A stretch of DNA of 64,000 nt, from positions 37,961 through 101,960 of the forward strand of contig CAZSAL010000002.1 of assembly GCA_964604825.1 (NCBI GenBank). The letters are read 5' to 3'. The notes beneath the pieces are model-generated. The model ran no database searches, was not told the origin of the DNA, and saw nothing but the letters and a program-made list of their open reading frames with translations. Position numbers and translations under genes: made by a program. Of the stretch, positions 1-7,827 are shown piece by piece. This stretch comes from CAZSAL01 sp964604825 (GTDB lineage: Bacteria > Elusimicrobiota > Elusimicrobia > 2-01-FULL-59-12). Position 1 is the stretch's first letter. Each line of letters starts with the position of its first letter.

Positions 1-1
1 C

Positions 2-814
2 ATCCTTTTCAGCATGGCGGCACTGTTGCGCATTTGTTCCTGGATGAATTTGCGCCGGATGTTTGATCCTCATCACGAATGGCATTTCCGGGAGCGCCGC
101 ACACGGCTTCGGTTTGACCCCGGCAACAGGAAGAACTTTTTCCGGTTCCTGATCTTCGGTGGGGTAATGATGGCGGGCGTACAGTTATGCGGACCGCTGC
201 AGGCGGTTTATTTTCTGAAAAGCCTGCAGATACCTTACATTACTTATATGTCTTTGATTTGCGCTTCGAATTTCACGATGTTTTACATGATGAAACCGTG
301 GGGAAAGCACGCCGATATATCCGGGAACCTTAACGTGATCCGGTCTGTTTCTTACTTTATGCCGGTAATTCCTCTTATGTTGCTCGTATCAAAAAGTTCC
401 GGATATCTGTTTACGGTTCAGCTGGTCAGCGGCGTCGCATGGGCGGGATACAATCTCTGCATTACGAATTTCATTTACGATGCCGTGCCGCCCGCCGAAC
501 GCGTGCGCGCCACCGCACTCTATAACATGGTCAACGGCATAGGTTTTTTTCTCGGCGCGATGCTCGGAGGCCAGTTGATTGATATTCTCCCGCCGGTAAG
601 AGGTTTCCCCTATCTGACTCTCTGCATTCTTTCTTCTTTCGTGCGCCTGCTGGCGGTGATCATATTTTTGCCCGGCATTCAGGAAGTCCGTAGAGTGCAG
701 CAGGTGCGCAGCATGGATTTGTTCTACAGCGTAATTGGACTCAAACCTATCCCGGGGATACCGCGGTCTACCCTGCTGAAAATACTGCAGCCCAGCCCGC
801 AGGAGCAGTCCTGA
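2..814 (+). CDS. MFS transporter, C-terminal part (5' end outside window)
   Basis: The frame is open from base 2, so this is the end of a longer gene. An ATG at 14 lies mid-protein. After a basic cytoplasmic loop rich in Arg and His there are about six hydrophobic helices, matching the second half of a twelve-helix major facilitator. The stretch AERVRATALYNMVNGIGFF in the tenth/eleventh helix region is typical of bacterial MFS proteins. A cytoplasmic tail of about 40 residues follows. The substrate cannot be read from this half. The next gene starts 25 bp downstream behind its own ribosome binding site, so the two may be co-transcribed. Confidence 0.8.
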   Translation: MLFSMAALLRICSWMNLRRMFDPHHEWHFRERRTRLRFDPGNRKNFFRFLIFGGVMMAGVQLCGPLQAVYFLKSLQIPYITYMSLICASNFTMFYMMKPWGKHADISGNLNVIRSVSYFMPVIPLMLLVSKSSGYLFTVQLVSGVAWAGYNLCITNFIYDAVPPAERVRATALYNMVNGIGFFLGAMLGGQLIDILPPVRGFPYLTLCILSSFVRLLAVIIFLPGIQEVRRVQQVRSMDLFYSVIGLKPIPGIPRSTLLKILQPSPQEQS

Positions 815-839
815 AATCGGATTTTTACAGGAGGATGAT

Positions 840-1190
840 ATGAAATCAAAAGCAAACCGGAATGTGTGGAGCGATCAATCCTGGGGAAAGAACCGAGTCA
901 ATCGCGTCTTATCCATGAGCCGCGGAGGAGACCAACACCGCGGCACGGACGCCACGCGGATGATCAACCCGGATAAAAGCTTTCTTTTAAAAAATAAATT
1001 CGCCCCGCTTCCGAAGCAGGGAACAAGGTTGAGACCGGAACTCGGCGTGGAAAAAATCTGCGCTGGGTGCGGCATGACCAAAGATTTTTGGCGGGAAAAC
1101 AGCGGCGAAGGCATTCATAAGCATGGATATGGCTATTGCTGCAAAGACTGCGCTTCTGGAAAAGGCTGCACCTGCGGAGAGAAGGCTTAA
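840..1190 (+). CDS. Small Cys-rich hypothetical protein (probable zinc-binding tail)
   Basis: This is a 116-residue protein with a CAGGAGG ribosome binding site at about 830-836. The first 70 residues are basic and polar. The last 45 contain CAGCGMTKDFW, a YCCKDC motif and a final CTCGEKA, seven cysteines and two histidines in all, which suggests one or two zinc sites. No signal peptide or membrane segment is visible, so it is probably cytoplasmic. Its stop overlaps the 3' end of the convergent peptidase gene by 4 bp. I do not recognise a family beyond a generic zinc-ribbon-like tail. Confidence 0.6.
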   Translation: MKSKANRNVWSDQSWGKNRVNRVLSMSRGGDQHRGTDATRMINPDKSFLLKNKFAPLPKQGTRLRPELGVEKICAGCGMTKDFWRENSGEGIHKHGYGYCCKDCASGKGCTCGEKA

Positions 1191-2095
1191 AAGAGGCGGC
1201 TTAGCCCTCTGGTGAGCAGAGCCATGCGCTTGTAGTCCAGCGTCTGCCAGCTATCGGTTGCACGGTGATAGTTGAAGTTCCGGTAATCGGCCGTGTCGGT
1301 AATAAGAACAGCAGGTATACCGGCGTTCCAGAAATTAATGTGATCTGACCTGCCCACGTCGCTCATAAAGCTTGGCAGTATCGCGCTCCTGATCTTAAGC
1401 TTTGTCTTAAGCTGCCGGCCAACGCTTCTCAACAGCCGGAAGGATCCCGGATTTCCAATAAGCGCCGTGAAGTCGCCTTCTGAAGGATAAAAATATCTCA
1501 GCCAGCCGGGGTATAGCTGGCTGTGCGGCGCAGCGTTGTAATAGCCGACCATTTCCAGACAGATCATCCCTGCAGTATCGCCTGTATTTAACTGCTTAAC
1601 AAACTGATAGGACCCCATCTGTGTAGTCTGCCGGGTTTCTTCGTTGGCAAAGGCCACGAGGTACAGAGGGTGTTCATGAAAAGGTTTAAAATTCTTGGCC
1701 AGTTCCAGCAGCACAGCCAGACTGCTGGCGTTGTCATCTGCTCCTGGAGAGCCTGGGACAGTGTCGTAATGTGCGCCGATGACCCATGCAGGCCCTTTCC
1801 CCGGAAGGAATGCGCAGACGTTTTCATATTTATGAGAGCCCGAATTAAATGGTTGGCGCCACACGCGCAGCCCGCTCTTCTTGAAAGAAGTTTCTATATA
1901 CGCGGCGGCGCGATTGAGGGACGCGGGTTTTGAGCGCGGTCCAATCGATTCGGAAATGTATCGGACGTGTGTTTTTAGAGCGTCGATGAGAGCGGTGTCC
2001 TGTCCCCTGCTCAAATCAGCTGCTGGCCGGGGGGTGTGGATGTCGAGGCAAAGGAACGCCTTAAAAAGAATCAGAAATGAGAAAAGCAGACTCAT
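1187..2095 (-). CDS. Secreted M28-family zinc peptidase / glutaminyl-cyclase-like
   Basis: This 302-residue protein has an N-terminal hydrophobic signal or anchor segment (residues 1-18) followed by an M28 fold. Visible metal-binding motifs are GAHYDTVPGSPGADDNASS (His and bridging Asp), FANEE (catalytic and metal Glu), an SDH segment in SDVGRSDHINF, and a C-terminal YHRATDSW histidine. M28 enzymes are di-zinc aminopeptidases; glutaminyl cyclases share the fold. The signal segment places it outside the cytoplasm. The gene is convergent with, and overlaps by 4 bp, the small Cys-rich gene. It stands alone on this strand. The exact substrate is unknown. Confidence 0.85.
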   Translation of the reverse strand: MSLLFSFLILFKAFLCLDIHTPRPAADLSRGQDTALIDALKTHVRYISESIGPRSKPASLNRAAAYIETSFKKSGLRVWRQPFNSGSHKYENVCAFLPGKGPAWVIGAHYDTVPGSPGADDNASSLAVLLELAKNFKPFHEHPLYLVAFANEETRQTTQMGSYQFVKQLNTGDTAGMICLEMVGYYNAAPHSQLYPGWLRYFYPSEGDFTALIGNPGSFRLLRSVGRQLKTKLKIRSAILPSFMSDVGRSDHINFWNAGIPAVLITDTADYRNFNYHRATDSWQTLDYKRMALLTRGLSRLF

Positions 2096-2184
2096 ATAGA
2101 CAGTCTAAGGACCGATTTTCCACCTGATTACAATGCAGGAGTTCCGTTTAATGTAACCGGATTTTTCGGCAAGTAGTCAAATTT

Positions 2185-2213
2185 TTATCCGCCGACGATG
2201 TGGTGGCGGATAA
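2185..2213 (+). promoter_or_regulatory. Hairpin just upstream of the ribosome binding site of a small secreted peptide
   Basis: TTATCCGCC (2185-2193) and GGCGGATAA (2205-2213) form a perfect 9-bp inverted repeat with an 11-nt loop. It directly abuts and partly overlaps the AAAGGAG ribosome binding site at about 2212-2218. As an RNA hairpin it could modulate ribosome access or mark the 3' end of an upstream transcript. No T-run follows, so a simple terminator is unlikely. Confidence 0.5.
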
Positions 2214-2227
2214 AGGAGCCTTTACAC

Positions 2228-2362
2228 ATGAAAAAATCGATAACGACACTTTCGCTTCTAGGCCTGTTTGTTTTAGGCGCAACCCTGCCGGCCCACGCCC
2301 GGGGCCGCCGGCCGCCGGACGACACGTCTACGGGAAATACGAGCAGGCAAAACATACGTTGA
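2228..2362 (+). CDS. 44-residue secreted peptide
   Basis: This short gene reads MKKSITTLSLLGLFVLGA then TLPAHA, a textbook Sec signal peptide with an AHA cleavage site after residue 24. It leaves a mature peptide of about 20 residues that is Arg, Pro, Thr and Asn rich. An AAAGGAG ribosome binding site lies 9-10 nt before the ATG. A perfect hairpin sits just upstream. A longer ORF in another frame covers the same bases but has no signal peptide or binding site and is judged a shadow. I do not recognise the function. Confidence 0.6.
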   Translation: MKKSITTLSLLGLFVLGATLPAHARGRRPPDDTSTGNTSRQNIR

Positions 2363-2388
2363 CCGGATCAAACGATCGTAATCGGCAC

Positions 2389-2416
2389 AAGGCAGGCTGA
2401 ATGGTGCGCCTTTTTA
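2389..2416 (+). terminator. Possible weak intrinsic terminator between the small peptide gene and copA
   Basis: AAGGC (2389-2393) pairs with GCCTT (2408-2412), and the run of T continues into TTTATT. The stem is only five base pairs, so this is a weak call. Confidence 0.3.
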
Positions 2417-2427
2417 TTGCTTAAAAT

Positions 2428-4695
2428 ATGGGTATGGAAATTGATCCAGTTTGCGGCATGGAAGTCGATCCTGCCTCGCCTCGCGGAGGCACTGTTGTTT
2501 ACGAGGGGGAGACGTACTATTTCTGTAGTCCCAGCTGCCGTGAACGCTTCGCGGAACCGGAGAACCGGAGACCCGGCGAACCGGTGAAAAAAGCAAATCT
2601 CCGGCTCCCCTCTTCTCCGGTTCCCCGGTTCTTTGTTTGTCCCATGGACCTCGAGGTCCGCCAGCCTGCGCCGGGGCCATGCCCGAAATGCGGAATGGCG
2701 CTTGAACCTGAAGAAGGAGCTTTGATATCTGAAGAATCTCCTGAGCTGCATGATATGACGCGCCGCTTCTGGGTCGCGCTGGTTTTCTCCGCGCCGCTGT
2801 TTGTCATGGATTATCCGCGATTTCGCTGGGCGCAACTGGTCATGTCTGTTCCAGTTGTTATCTGGGCGGGGAAACCATTCTTCGAGAGAGCCTGGTCCTC
2901 GCTCTTAAGCCGCTCTCTTAACATGTTTACGCTCATATCCATGGGAACAGGCGCGGCGTTTCTCTACAGTTTTTTCGCTGTTTTAGCTCCCGGCATTTTT
3001 CCCTCAGCATTCCGCAGCGCGACAGGAACACTTCCCCTTTATTTTGAATCGGCCGCTGTTATCACCACCCTTGTGCTGCTTGGCCAGGTGCTGGAACTGC
3101 GCGCCAGGATGAGGACGTCGGGAGCGATCTGTGCGCTGCTTGATCTTGCGCCTAAAATGGCCAGGCGTGTTAGCGCGGACGGGATGGAAACGGACGTCGC
3201 GCTTTCCGAAGTTCAGGTTGGGAATATCCTGCGGATCCGTCCGGGTGAAAAGATCCCTGTTGACGGCATTGCGCTGTCAGGCTCCGGCACAGTGGATGAA
3301 TCGATGCTGACAGGCGAAGCTATGCCTGTAGTCAAGAAACCGGGAGAGCGTTTGGCCGGAGCCACCATAAACGGTGCAGGAAGTTTTCTGATGCGCGCGG
3401 AACGCGTAGGCAAAGACACAGTTTTATCGCAGATTGTCCAATTGGTCGCGAAGGCTCAGCGCAGCCGCGCACCTGTCCAGCGTTACGCGGACAGGATTTC
3501 GGCGGTTTTTGTCCCCGCAGTGCTTGTAATCGCAGGTCTGACATTTATTGTTTGGTCGCTTGCCGGTCCCGAGCCGCGGCTGGCGCATGCGCTTGTAAGC
3601 ATGGTCAGTGTATTAATCATCGCCTGTCCCTGCGCGCTGGGGCTGGCCACTCCGATGGCGGTAATGGTTGGAACCGGACGGGGCGCACGCGAAGGGATCC
3701 TGATAAAAAACGCCGAAGCGCTGGAGCGCCTGGCGGACATTGACCTGATCGCATTCGATAAAACAGGGACGCTCACGGAAGGCAGGCCGAAACTCCTTAC
3801 CCTCAACGCACGGCCGCCTTACAGCGAACAAGATATTCTGAAGCTTATCGCCTCCTTGGAGCAGGGCAGTGAACATCCGCTTGCTGTGGCATTGCTTGAT
3901 GCTGCGCGAAAGCGGGGAATAGCACTTGATAGGGTCGGAACCTTTCAGGCCTTGAGCGGCCGGGGTGTTCGCGGTGAAATCGGCGGGAAATCGGTCGTAT
4001 TCGGGAACCGTTCCCTGATGCAGGCATCAGGGATTGATATTGATTCCTCCGCTGGAGAGGCCGAGCGTCTTCATGGACAGGGGCAGACCATTATGTTTTT
4101 AGGGGTGAACGGTGGGTACGCCGGGCTTGCCGGTGTTGCTGACCCCGTTAAGCCTGGAACATACGAGGCTGTTCGTGAGCTTCACCGGGAAGGCGTAAAG
4201 CTCATGATGCTGACAGGCGATAATGTGGCTACCGCCGAAGCCGTGGGCCGGGTTCTTGGCATTGATCGCATCGCTGCAGAGGTGCGCCCTGAGGGGAAAG
4301 CGGAATGGATTCAAAAACTTCAGGCTGAAGGCTGCCGTACGGCCATGGCAGGCGATGGAATAAATGACGCGCCCGCTTTGGCCCGTGCCGATGTGGGGGT
4401 GGCTATGGCTACGGGTACGGACATTGCTATGGAATCGGCCCAGGTAACGCTGCTGCACGGAGATCTTCGCGGGCTGCTGCAGGCTTTAAGGCTAAGCCGC
4501 GCCACCATGCGCAATATCCGTCAGAATCTTTTTCTGGCTTTTATTTACAACGTGCTTGCTGTTCCCGTTGCCGCAGGCATCCTGTTCCGCTGGACAGGAT
4601 GGCTCTTAAGCCCCATGATCGCCAGCGCAGCCATGAGCCTGAGCTCCGTTTCCGTGATTACTAATGCCCTGCGGCTCCGAAAAACGAAGCTTTAG
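2428..4695 (+). CDS. copA: Copper-translocating P1B-type ATPase
   Basis: This 755-residue heavy-metal pump is predicted to export copper ions across the inner membrane using ATP. An N-terminal YHS-type metal domain (about residues 5-45, DPVCGMEVD and FCSPSCRERF) is followed by a heavy-metal-binding segment (CPMDLEVRQP, CPKCGMAL). Eight membrane helices follow. The transport motif CPC in IIACPCALGLATP is near residue 400, the phosphorylation site DKTGTLT near 444, TGDN near 596 and GDGINDAPA near 642. It has YHS/HMBD instead of the more usual CxxC HMA domain. The linker at about residues 44-70 is encoded by a GC-rich inverted repeat (see the repeat entry at 2558). No metal regulator lies next to it. 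Confidence 0.93.
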   Translation: MGMEIDPVCGMEVDPASPRGGTVVYEGETYYFCSPSCRERFAEPENRRPGEPVKKANLRLPSSPVPRFFVCPMDLEVRQPAPGPCPKCGMALEPEEGALISEESPELHDMTRRFWVALVFSAPLFVMDYPRFRWAQLVMSVPVVIWAGKPFFERAWSSLLSRSLNMFTLISMGTGAAFLYSFFAVLAPGIFPSAFRSATGTLPLYFESAAVITTLVLLGQVLELRARMRTSGAICALLDLAPKMARRVSADGMETDVALSEVQVGNILRIRPGEKIPVDGIALSGSGTVDESMLTGEAMPVVKKPGERLAGATINGAGSFLMRAERVGKDTVLSQIVQLVAKAQRSRAPVQRYADRISAVFVPAVLVIAGLTFIVWSLAGPEPRLAHALVSMVSVLIIACPCALGLATPMAVMVGTGRGAREGILIKNAEALERLADIDLIAFDKTGTLTEGRPKLLTLNARPPYSEQDILKLIASLEQGSEHPLAVALLDAARKRGIALDRVGTFQALSGRGVRGEIGGKSVVFGNRSLMQASGIDIDSSAGEAERLHGQGQTIMFLGVNGGYAGLAGVADPVKPGTYEAVRELHREGVKLMMLTGDNVATAEAVGRVLGIDRIAAEVRPEGKAEWIQKLQAEGCRTAMAGDGINDAPALARADVGVAMATGTDIAMESAQVTLLHGDLRGLLQALRLSRATMRNIRQNLFLAFIYNVLAVPVAAGILFRWTGWLLSPMIASAAMSLSSVSVITNALRLRKTKL
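2558..2632. repeat. Palindromic repeat inside copA linker
   Basis: The DNA encoding the linker between the two metal-binding domains consists of repeated GAACCGGAGA/ACCCGGCGAACCGG units followed about 15 bases later by their complements (CCGGCTCCCC, TCTCCGGTTCCCCGG). It can form a long imperfect hairpin and keeps the reading frame. Related GGGAACC/CCAGGGAACCGGCG units recur at about 21964-22002 in the N-terminal part of the 1125-aa gene. Confidence 0.55.
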
Positions 4696-4697
4696 TT

Positions 4698-5216
4698 TCA
4701 CTGAGTTGGGTTCAGTTCAGGTTGTTGGTCCAGCTTGATTTCGATACCTTTGCCTGTAATGCCTGCGCAATCTCGCTTGTACCACAGGCCGAAGGCGTTC
4801 TTTTCCTTGATGACAACGCGGGGGGAAAGCATGGCGTCTGCGCTGGGCAGGGATTCGAGCGCTCCGTACCAGGCCCCTTCTATTGCTGTTCCTTCCGAAT
4901 CAAACGAAAACCACTTATAGGAACCCCCGTCCCGCTTGACCCAGAAAAAAGGAACAGGCCAGAGCCCCACGTAATGGGCGCAACCGTTCCCCGAAGCCAC
5001 GCCAATGATGCTGTAATCTTCTCTTTTGAGCGGCGACATTCCCAGGCCGGGAAATAGCATTCCGGGCGTGCTGGTCTTTTGTACAGAATCAACAGCACCT
5101 ACCATGCGGACTTCCTGAATAGGAGGTGCTTTTGGCGGGCCCGAAAGCTTGTTTGACGCTATATAGGAAAACATCAGCACAATGAGTCCGGATAAACCGC
5201 CGATTATGGCGCCCAT
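4698..5216 (-). CDS. Membrane-anchored hypothetical protein
   Basis: This 172-residue protein has one N-terminal membrane segment (GLSGLIVLMFSYIASN, residues 7-22) and then a soluble, presumably periplasmic part with a Pro-rich linker. Residues 60-110 carry GVASGNGCAHYVGLWPVPFF, a Gly/aromatic motif suggesting a small beta domain. It is convergent with copA, with stop codons 2 bp apart, and lies 49 bp beyond the end of the efflux operon on the same strand, so it may be its last gene. I do not recognise a characterised family. Confidence 0.6.
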   Translation of the reverse strand: MGAIIGGLSGLIVLMFSYIASNKLSGPPKAPPIQEVRMVGAVDSVQKTSTPGMLFPGLGMSPLKREDYSIIGVASGNGCAHYVGLWPVPFFWVKRDGGSYKWFSFDSEGTAIEGAWYGALESLPSADAMLSPRVVIKEKNAFGLWYKRDCAGITGKGIEIKLDQQPELNPTQ

Positions 5217-5265
5217 AAGTGTGAATTAGACTCTCGGAAAATGGTTGGGTTACAACGAGTACGGA

Positions 5266-6846
5266 TCAGTGTATGGGCGCGTCAGAGTGGGGCCTGACTT
5301 TTTTCATTAGGAAGATAACAGGCATGGCCAGTATGAGGATGTATCCCAGGATTCTGAAGGTATCGATATAAGCCAGCATGGAGGCCTGGCGGCCGAGCTG
5401 GCCGTAAAGTCCGGCCTGGGCCAGGGCCCTGGATGTTACGGGGCTTGCTCCCCGGGTCATCAGAACCTGGCTCAGGCGCTGGAGCGCGGTCTGGAAATGG
5501 ATATCAAAAGGCGTCATGTGCGCGACAAGAAAGCTCTGGTGGACCTGCGCCTTGCGCGCAAGCAGGGTCTGTGAAAAGGCGATGCCCGCGCTCCCTCCTA
5601 TATTCCGGGAGAGATTGATAAGCCCTGAAGCGTTGGTGTTTTTCTCCCGGGGAACATACGAATAGGCGGTGGAATTGATGGGCACAAAAAGAAACCCCAG
5701 CCCGCCGGCCTGTATCATGCGCGAAAGCATCGCAGTCCGGTAGTCTACGGCCAGATCAAAACGGCTCATATAAAACATGGAGAAAGAAACTACAGTAAAG
5801 CCGAAAAGGATCAGCCAGCGCGGCTGGGTTTCGCGGGCAAGCAGAAATCCGACCAGAGGCATGGATAGCATGGTGACAAATCCCCCTGGGGACAGCACCA
5901 GACCGGCAATGGTCGCCGTATAGCCCATCAGTGTCTGCAGGAAAAGCGGCAGAAGAACGGTGCTGCCGTATAGGGTAAAACCAAGCACGAACATCAACAC
6001 ATTGGAAAAGAAGAAATTCCGCTCCCCCAGCAGGTGTACATCTGCGATGGGATCTTTATGTTGCAATTCCCACACCAGGGCGAACAGCAGGGCGAGCCCG
6101 GCGACAACGCTCATGGCGACAATAAGATGGGATGAAAACCAGTCTTCACGCTGCCCTTTATCCAGCACAAACTGAAGGGCCCCGATTCCCAGGGCAATCA
6201 TGCTCAACCCGATGTAGTCGACGTTCCTGGCTTCCGAGCGTGAGCGCCGCCGCAGGTAGGGAGGATCTTCAACTATGCGGGATGTCAGATACATGGAAAG
6301 TATCCCCACAGGGAGATTGATGAAGAAAATCCAGCGCCAGGTAAAATTGTCCGTGATCCAGCCGCCTAGCGTAGGGCCGATGATCGGAGCCGTTACCACA
6401 GCAACGCCGTACAGCGCCATTGCCATGCCGCGCTGCCTGATGGAAAAGGTGTCCGCGAGAATGGCCTGTTCGCTGGGCTGGAGTCCACCACCGCCAAGCC
6501 CCTGCATAATGCGGAAGATGATCAGCCATTTCAGGCTGGGCGCCAGCCCGCTGAGCACGGAGCTGAGAGTGAACATCGCCACGGAAGCCATGTAGTAGCG
6601 TTTCCGGCCCATAATGCTTGAGAACCAGCCGCTCAAAGGAAGAATAATTGCGTTGGCTACTAGGTAGGAGGTTAAAACCCAGGTTGATTCGTCTACACCC
6701 GATGAAAGATTTCCCGCAATGTGGGGCAGGGCGACATTGGCGATACTGGTATCCAGTACTTCCATGAATGTGGCCAGGGTGACCGTGATGGCGATCAGCC
6801 AGGGGTTAAAACGGGGCTTCCATCCAGCATGTGGGTCGGGAGACAT
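5266..6846 (-). CDS. emrB: DHA2-family MFS multidrug exporter (EmrB type)
   Basis: This 526-residue inner-membrane drug/H+ antiporter has the fourteen helices of the DHA2 family. The DHA2 signature LDTSIANVALPHIAG lies in helix 1, the loop motif GWFSSIMGRKRYY in loop 2-3, and the antiporter motif GPTLGGWITDNFTWRWIFFI in helix 5. It would work with the adjacent membrane-fusion protein and outer-membrane channel to move hydrophobic compounds from the inner membrane to outside the cell. It is third in the reverse-strand operon tolC-type, emrA, emrB, starting 20 bp after emrA. No dedicated regulator is visible. Confidence 0.92.
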   Translation of the reverse strand: MSPDPHAGWKPRFNPWLIAITVTLATFMEVLDTSIANVALPHIAGNLSSGVDESTWVLTSYLVANAIILPLSGWFSSIMGRKRYYMASVAMFTLSSVLSGLAPSLKWLIIFRIMQGLGGGGLQPSEQAILADTFSIRQRGMAMALYGVAVVTAPIIGPTLGGWITDNFTWRWIFFINLPVGILSMYLTSRIVEDPPYLRRRSRSEARNVDYIGLSMIALGIGALQFVLDKGQREDWFSSHLIVAMSVVAGLALLFALVWELQHKDPIADVHLLGERNFFFSNVLMFVLGFTLYGSTVLLPLFLQTLMGYTATIAGLVLSPGGFVTMLSMPLVGFLLARETQPRWLILFGFTVVSFSMFYMSRFDLAVDYRTAMLSRMIQAGGLGFLFVPINSTAYSYVPREKNTNASGLINLSRNIGGSAGIAFSQTLLARKAQVHQSFLVAHMTPFDIHFQTALQRLSQVLMTRGASPVTSRALAQAGLYGQLGRQASMLAYIDTFRILGYILILAMPVIFLMKKVRPHSDAPIH

Positions 6847-6866
6847 AGGCCCTCGGGCCTCGGTTC

Positions 6867-7754
6867 TTACTTTACTTTTACCGTAGGTACTACAGACATC
6901 CCCGGGGCAAGGAGCAGGCTGGGGTCGCCGGGCTTGTCCATAACGATTTTAACCGGAACCCGTTGGACAACTTTCACATAGTTACCGGTTGCATTTTCCG
7001 GCGGAAGCATGCTGAAGCGCTCGCCGGTACCGGACTGGATGCTGTCGACATGGCCTGTAAACGTCTGTCCGGGATAGGAATCGATCTCGATTGTAACCGG
7101 CTGCCCGGGCCGCATGTAGGTAAGCTGAGTCTCCTTATAATTGGCCGTGATATAAACACGGTCCGGCACTATGGACAGAAGCGGCTGCCCCACGTTGATA
7201 TAAGCGCCGGCTTCGACGTTCCTGCGGGTGACGCGCCCGGATTCCGGCGCGCGCACAACGCAGTAGGACAGATTGAGCGCGGCCTGCTCTGTCTGCGCCC
7301 GGGCCTGTTCCAGCGCGGCTTTGGTGGTCGCGGCTGTGGCATTGGCCTGATCCAGCTGCTGCTTGGAGACTTCGTCGTTCTTGAAAAGTTCGGCATAACG
7401 CACTGCGTCACTTGCTGCGCGTTTTGTTTCGGCTTCGGCGGAGGCCACCTTGGCCTGCATTTCGTCAAGATGAGCCTGGTAATCCCGTGAATCAATGGTG
7501 AACAGGATATCTCCGGCCTTGACCGGCTGATTGTCTGTAACCGCCACTACGGAAACCTGGCCCGATACTTTGGCGCTGATGGGAACGATGTGCGCGTCGA
7601 TGAAAGCGTCGTCCGTGGATTCCTTCCCATAAGTCGCGATAAAAATCCAGATTCCGGCGATAACGGCGACGGCAAGAACGCCCAGCCCGACAAAAAGGAA
7701 AATATGCTCCTTGGGCCTGCGCGGTGCGGTAGTGGGATGTTCGTGAGGATTCAT
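6867..7754 (-). CDS. emrA: Membrane-fusion (periplasmic adaptor) protein, EmrA/HlyD family
   Basis: This 295-residue adaptor has one N-terminal membrane helix (about residues 18-40), a first half biotinyl-lipoyl barrel (STDDAFIDAHIVPISAKVSG, the EmrA signature), a short alpha hairpin (about 90-150), the second half lipoyl motif (VRAPESGRVTRRNVEAGAYI) and a C-terminal beta barrel. The hairpin is shorter than in E. coli EmrA, so the reach towards the outer-membrane channel may differ. It links the EmrB pump to the TolC-type channel encoded on either side. The gene order and spacing support one transcript. Confidence 0.92.
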   Translation of the reverse strand: MNPHEHPTTAPRRPKEHIFLFVGLGVLAVAVIAGIWIFIATYGKESTDDAFIDAHIVPISAKVSGQVSVVAVTDNQPVKAGDILFTIDSRDYQAHLDEMQAKVASAEAETKRAASDAVRYAELFKNDEVSKQQLDQANATAATTKAALEQARAQTEQAALNLSYCVVRAPESGRVTRRNVEAGAYINVGQPLLSIVPDRVYITANYKETQLTYMRPGQPVTIEIDSYPGQTFTGHVDSIQSGTGERFSMLPPENATGNYVKVVQRVPVKIVMDKPGDPSLLLAPGMSVVPTVKVK

Positions 7755-7827
7755 TGATTACAAACCTTTCTCCGCCCCGGATACGCCGGCGGACCCGCCA
7801 AAAAAGAAGTTGCGGGCTTTCAATCGG

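Noticed and set aside
2200..2400. A 66-codon forward frame over the small secreted peptide
   Set aside because: It has no ribosome binding site or domain; the other frame carries a signal peptide and a well-placed AAAGGAG.
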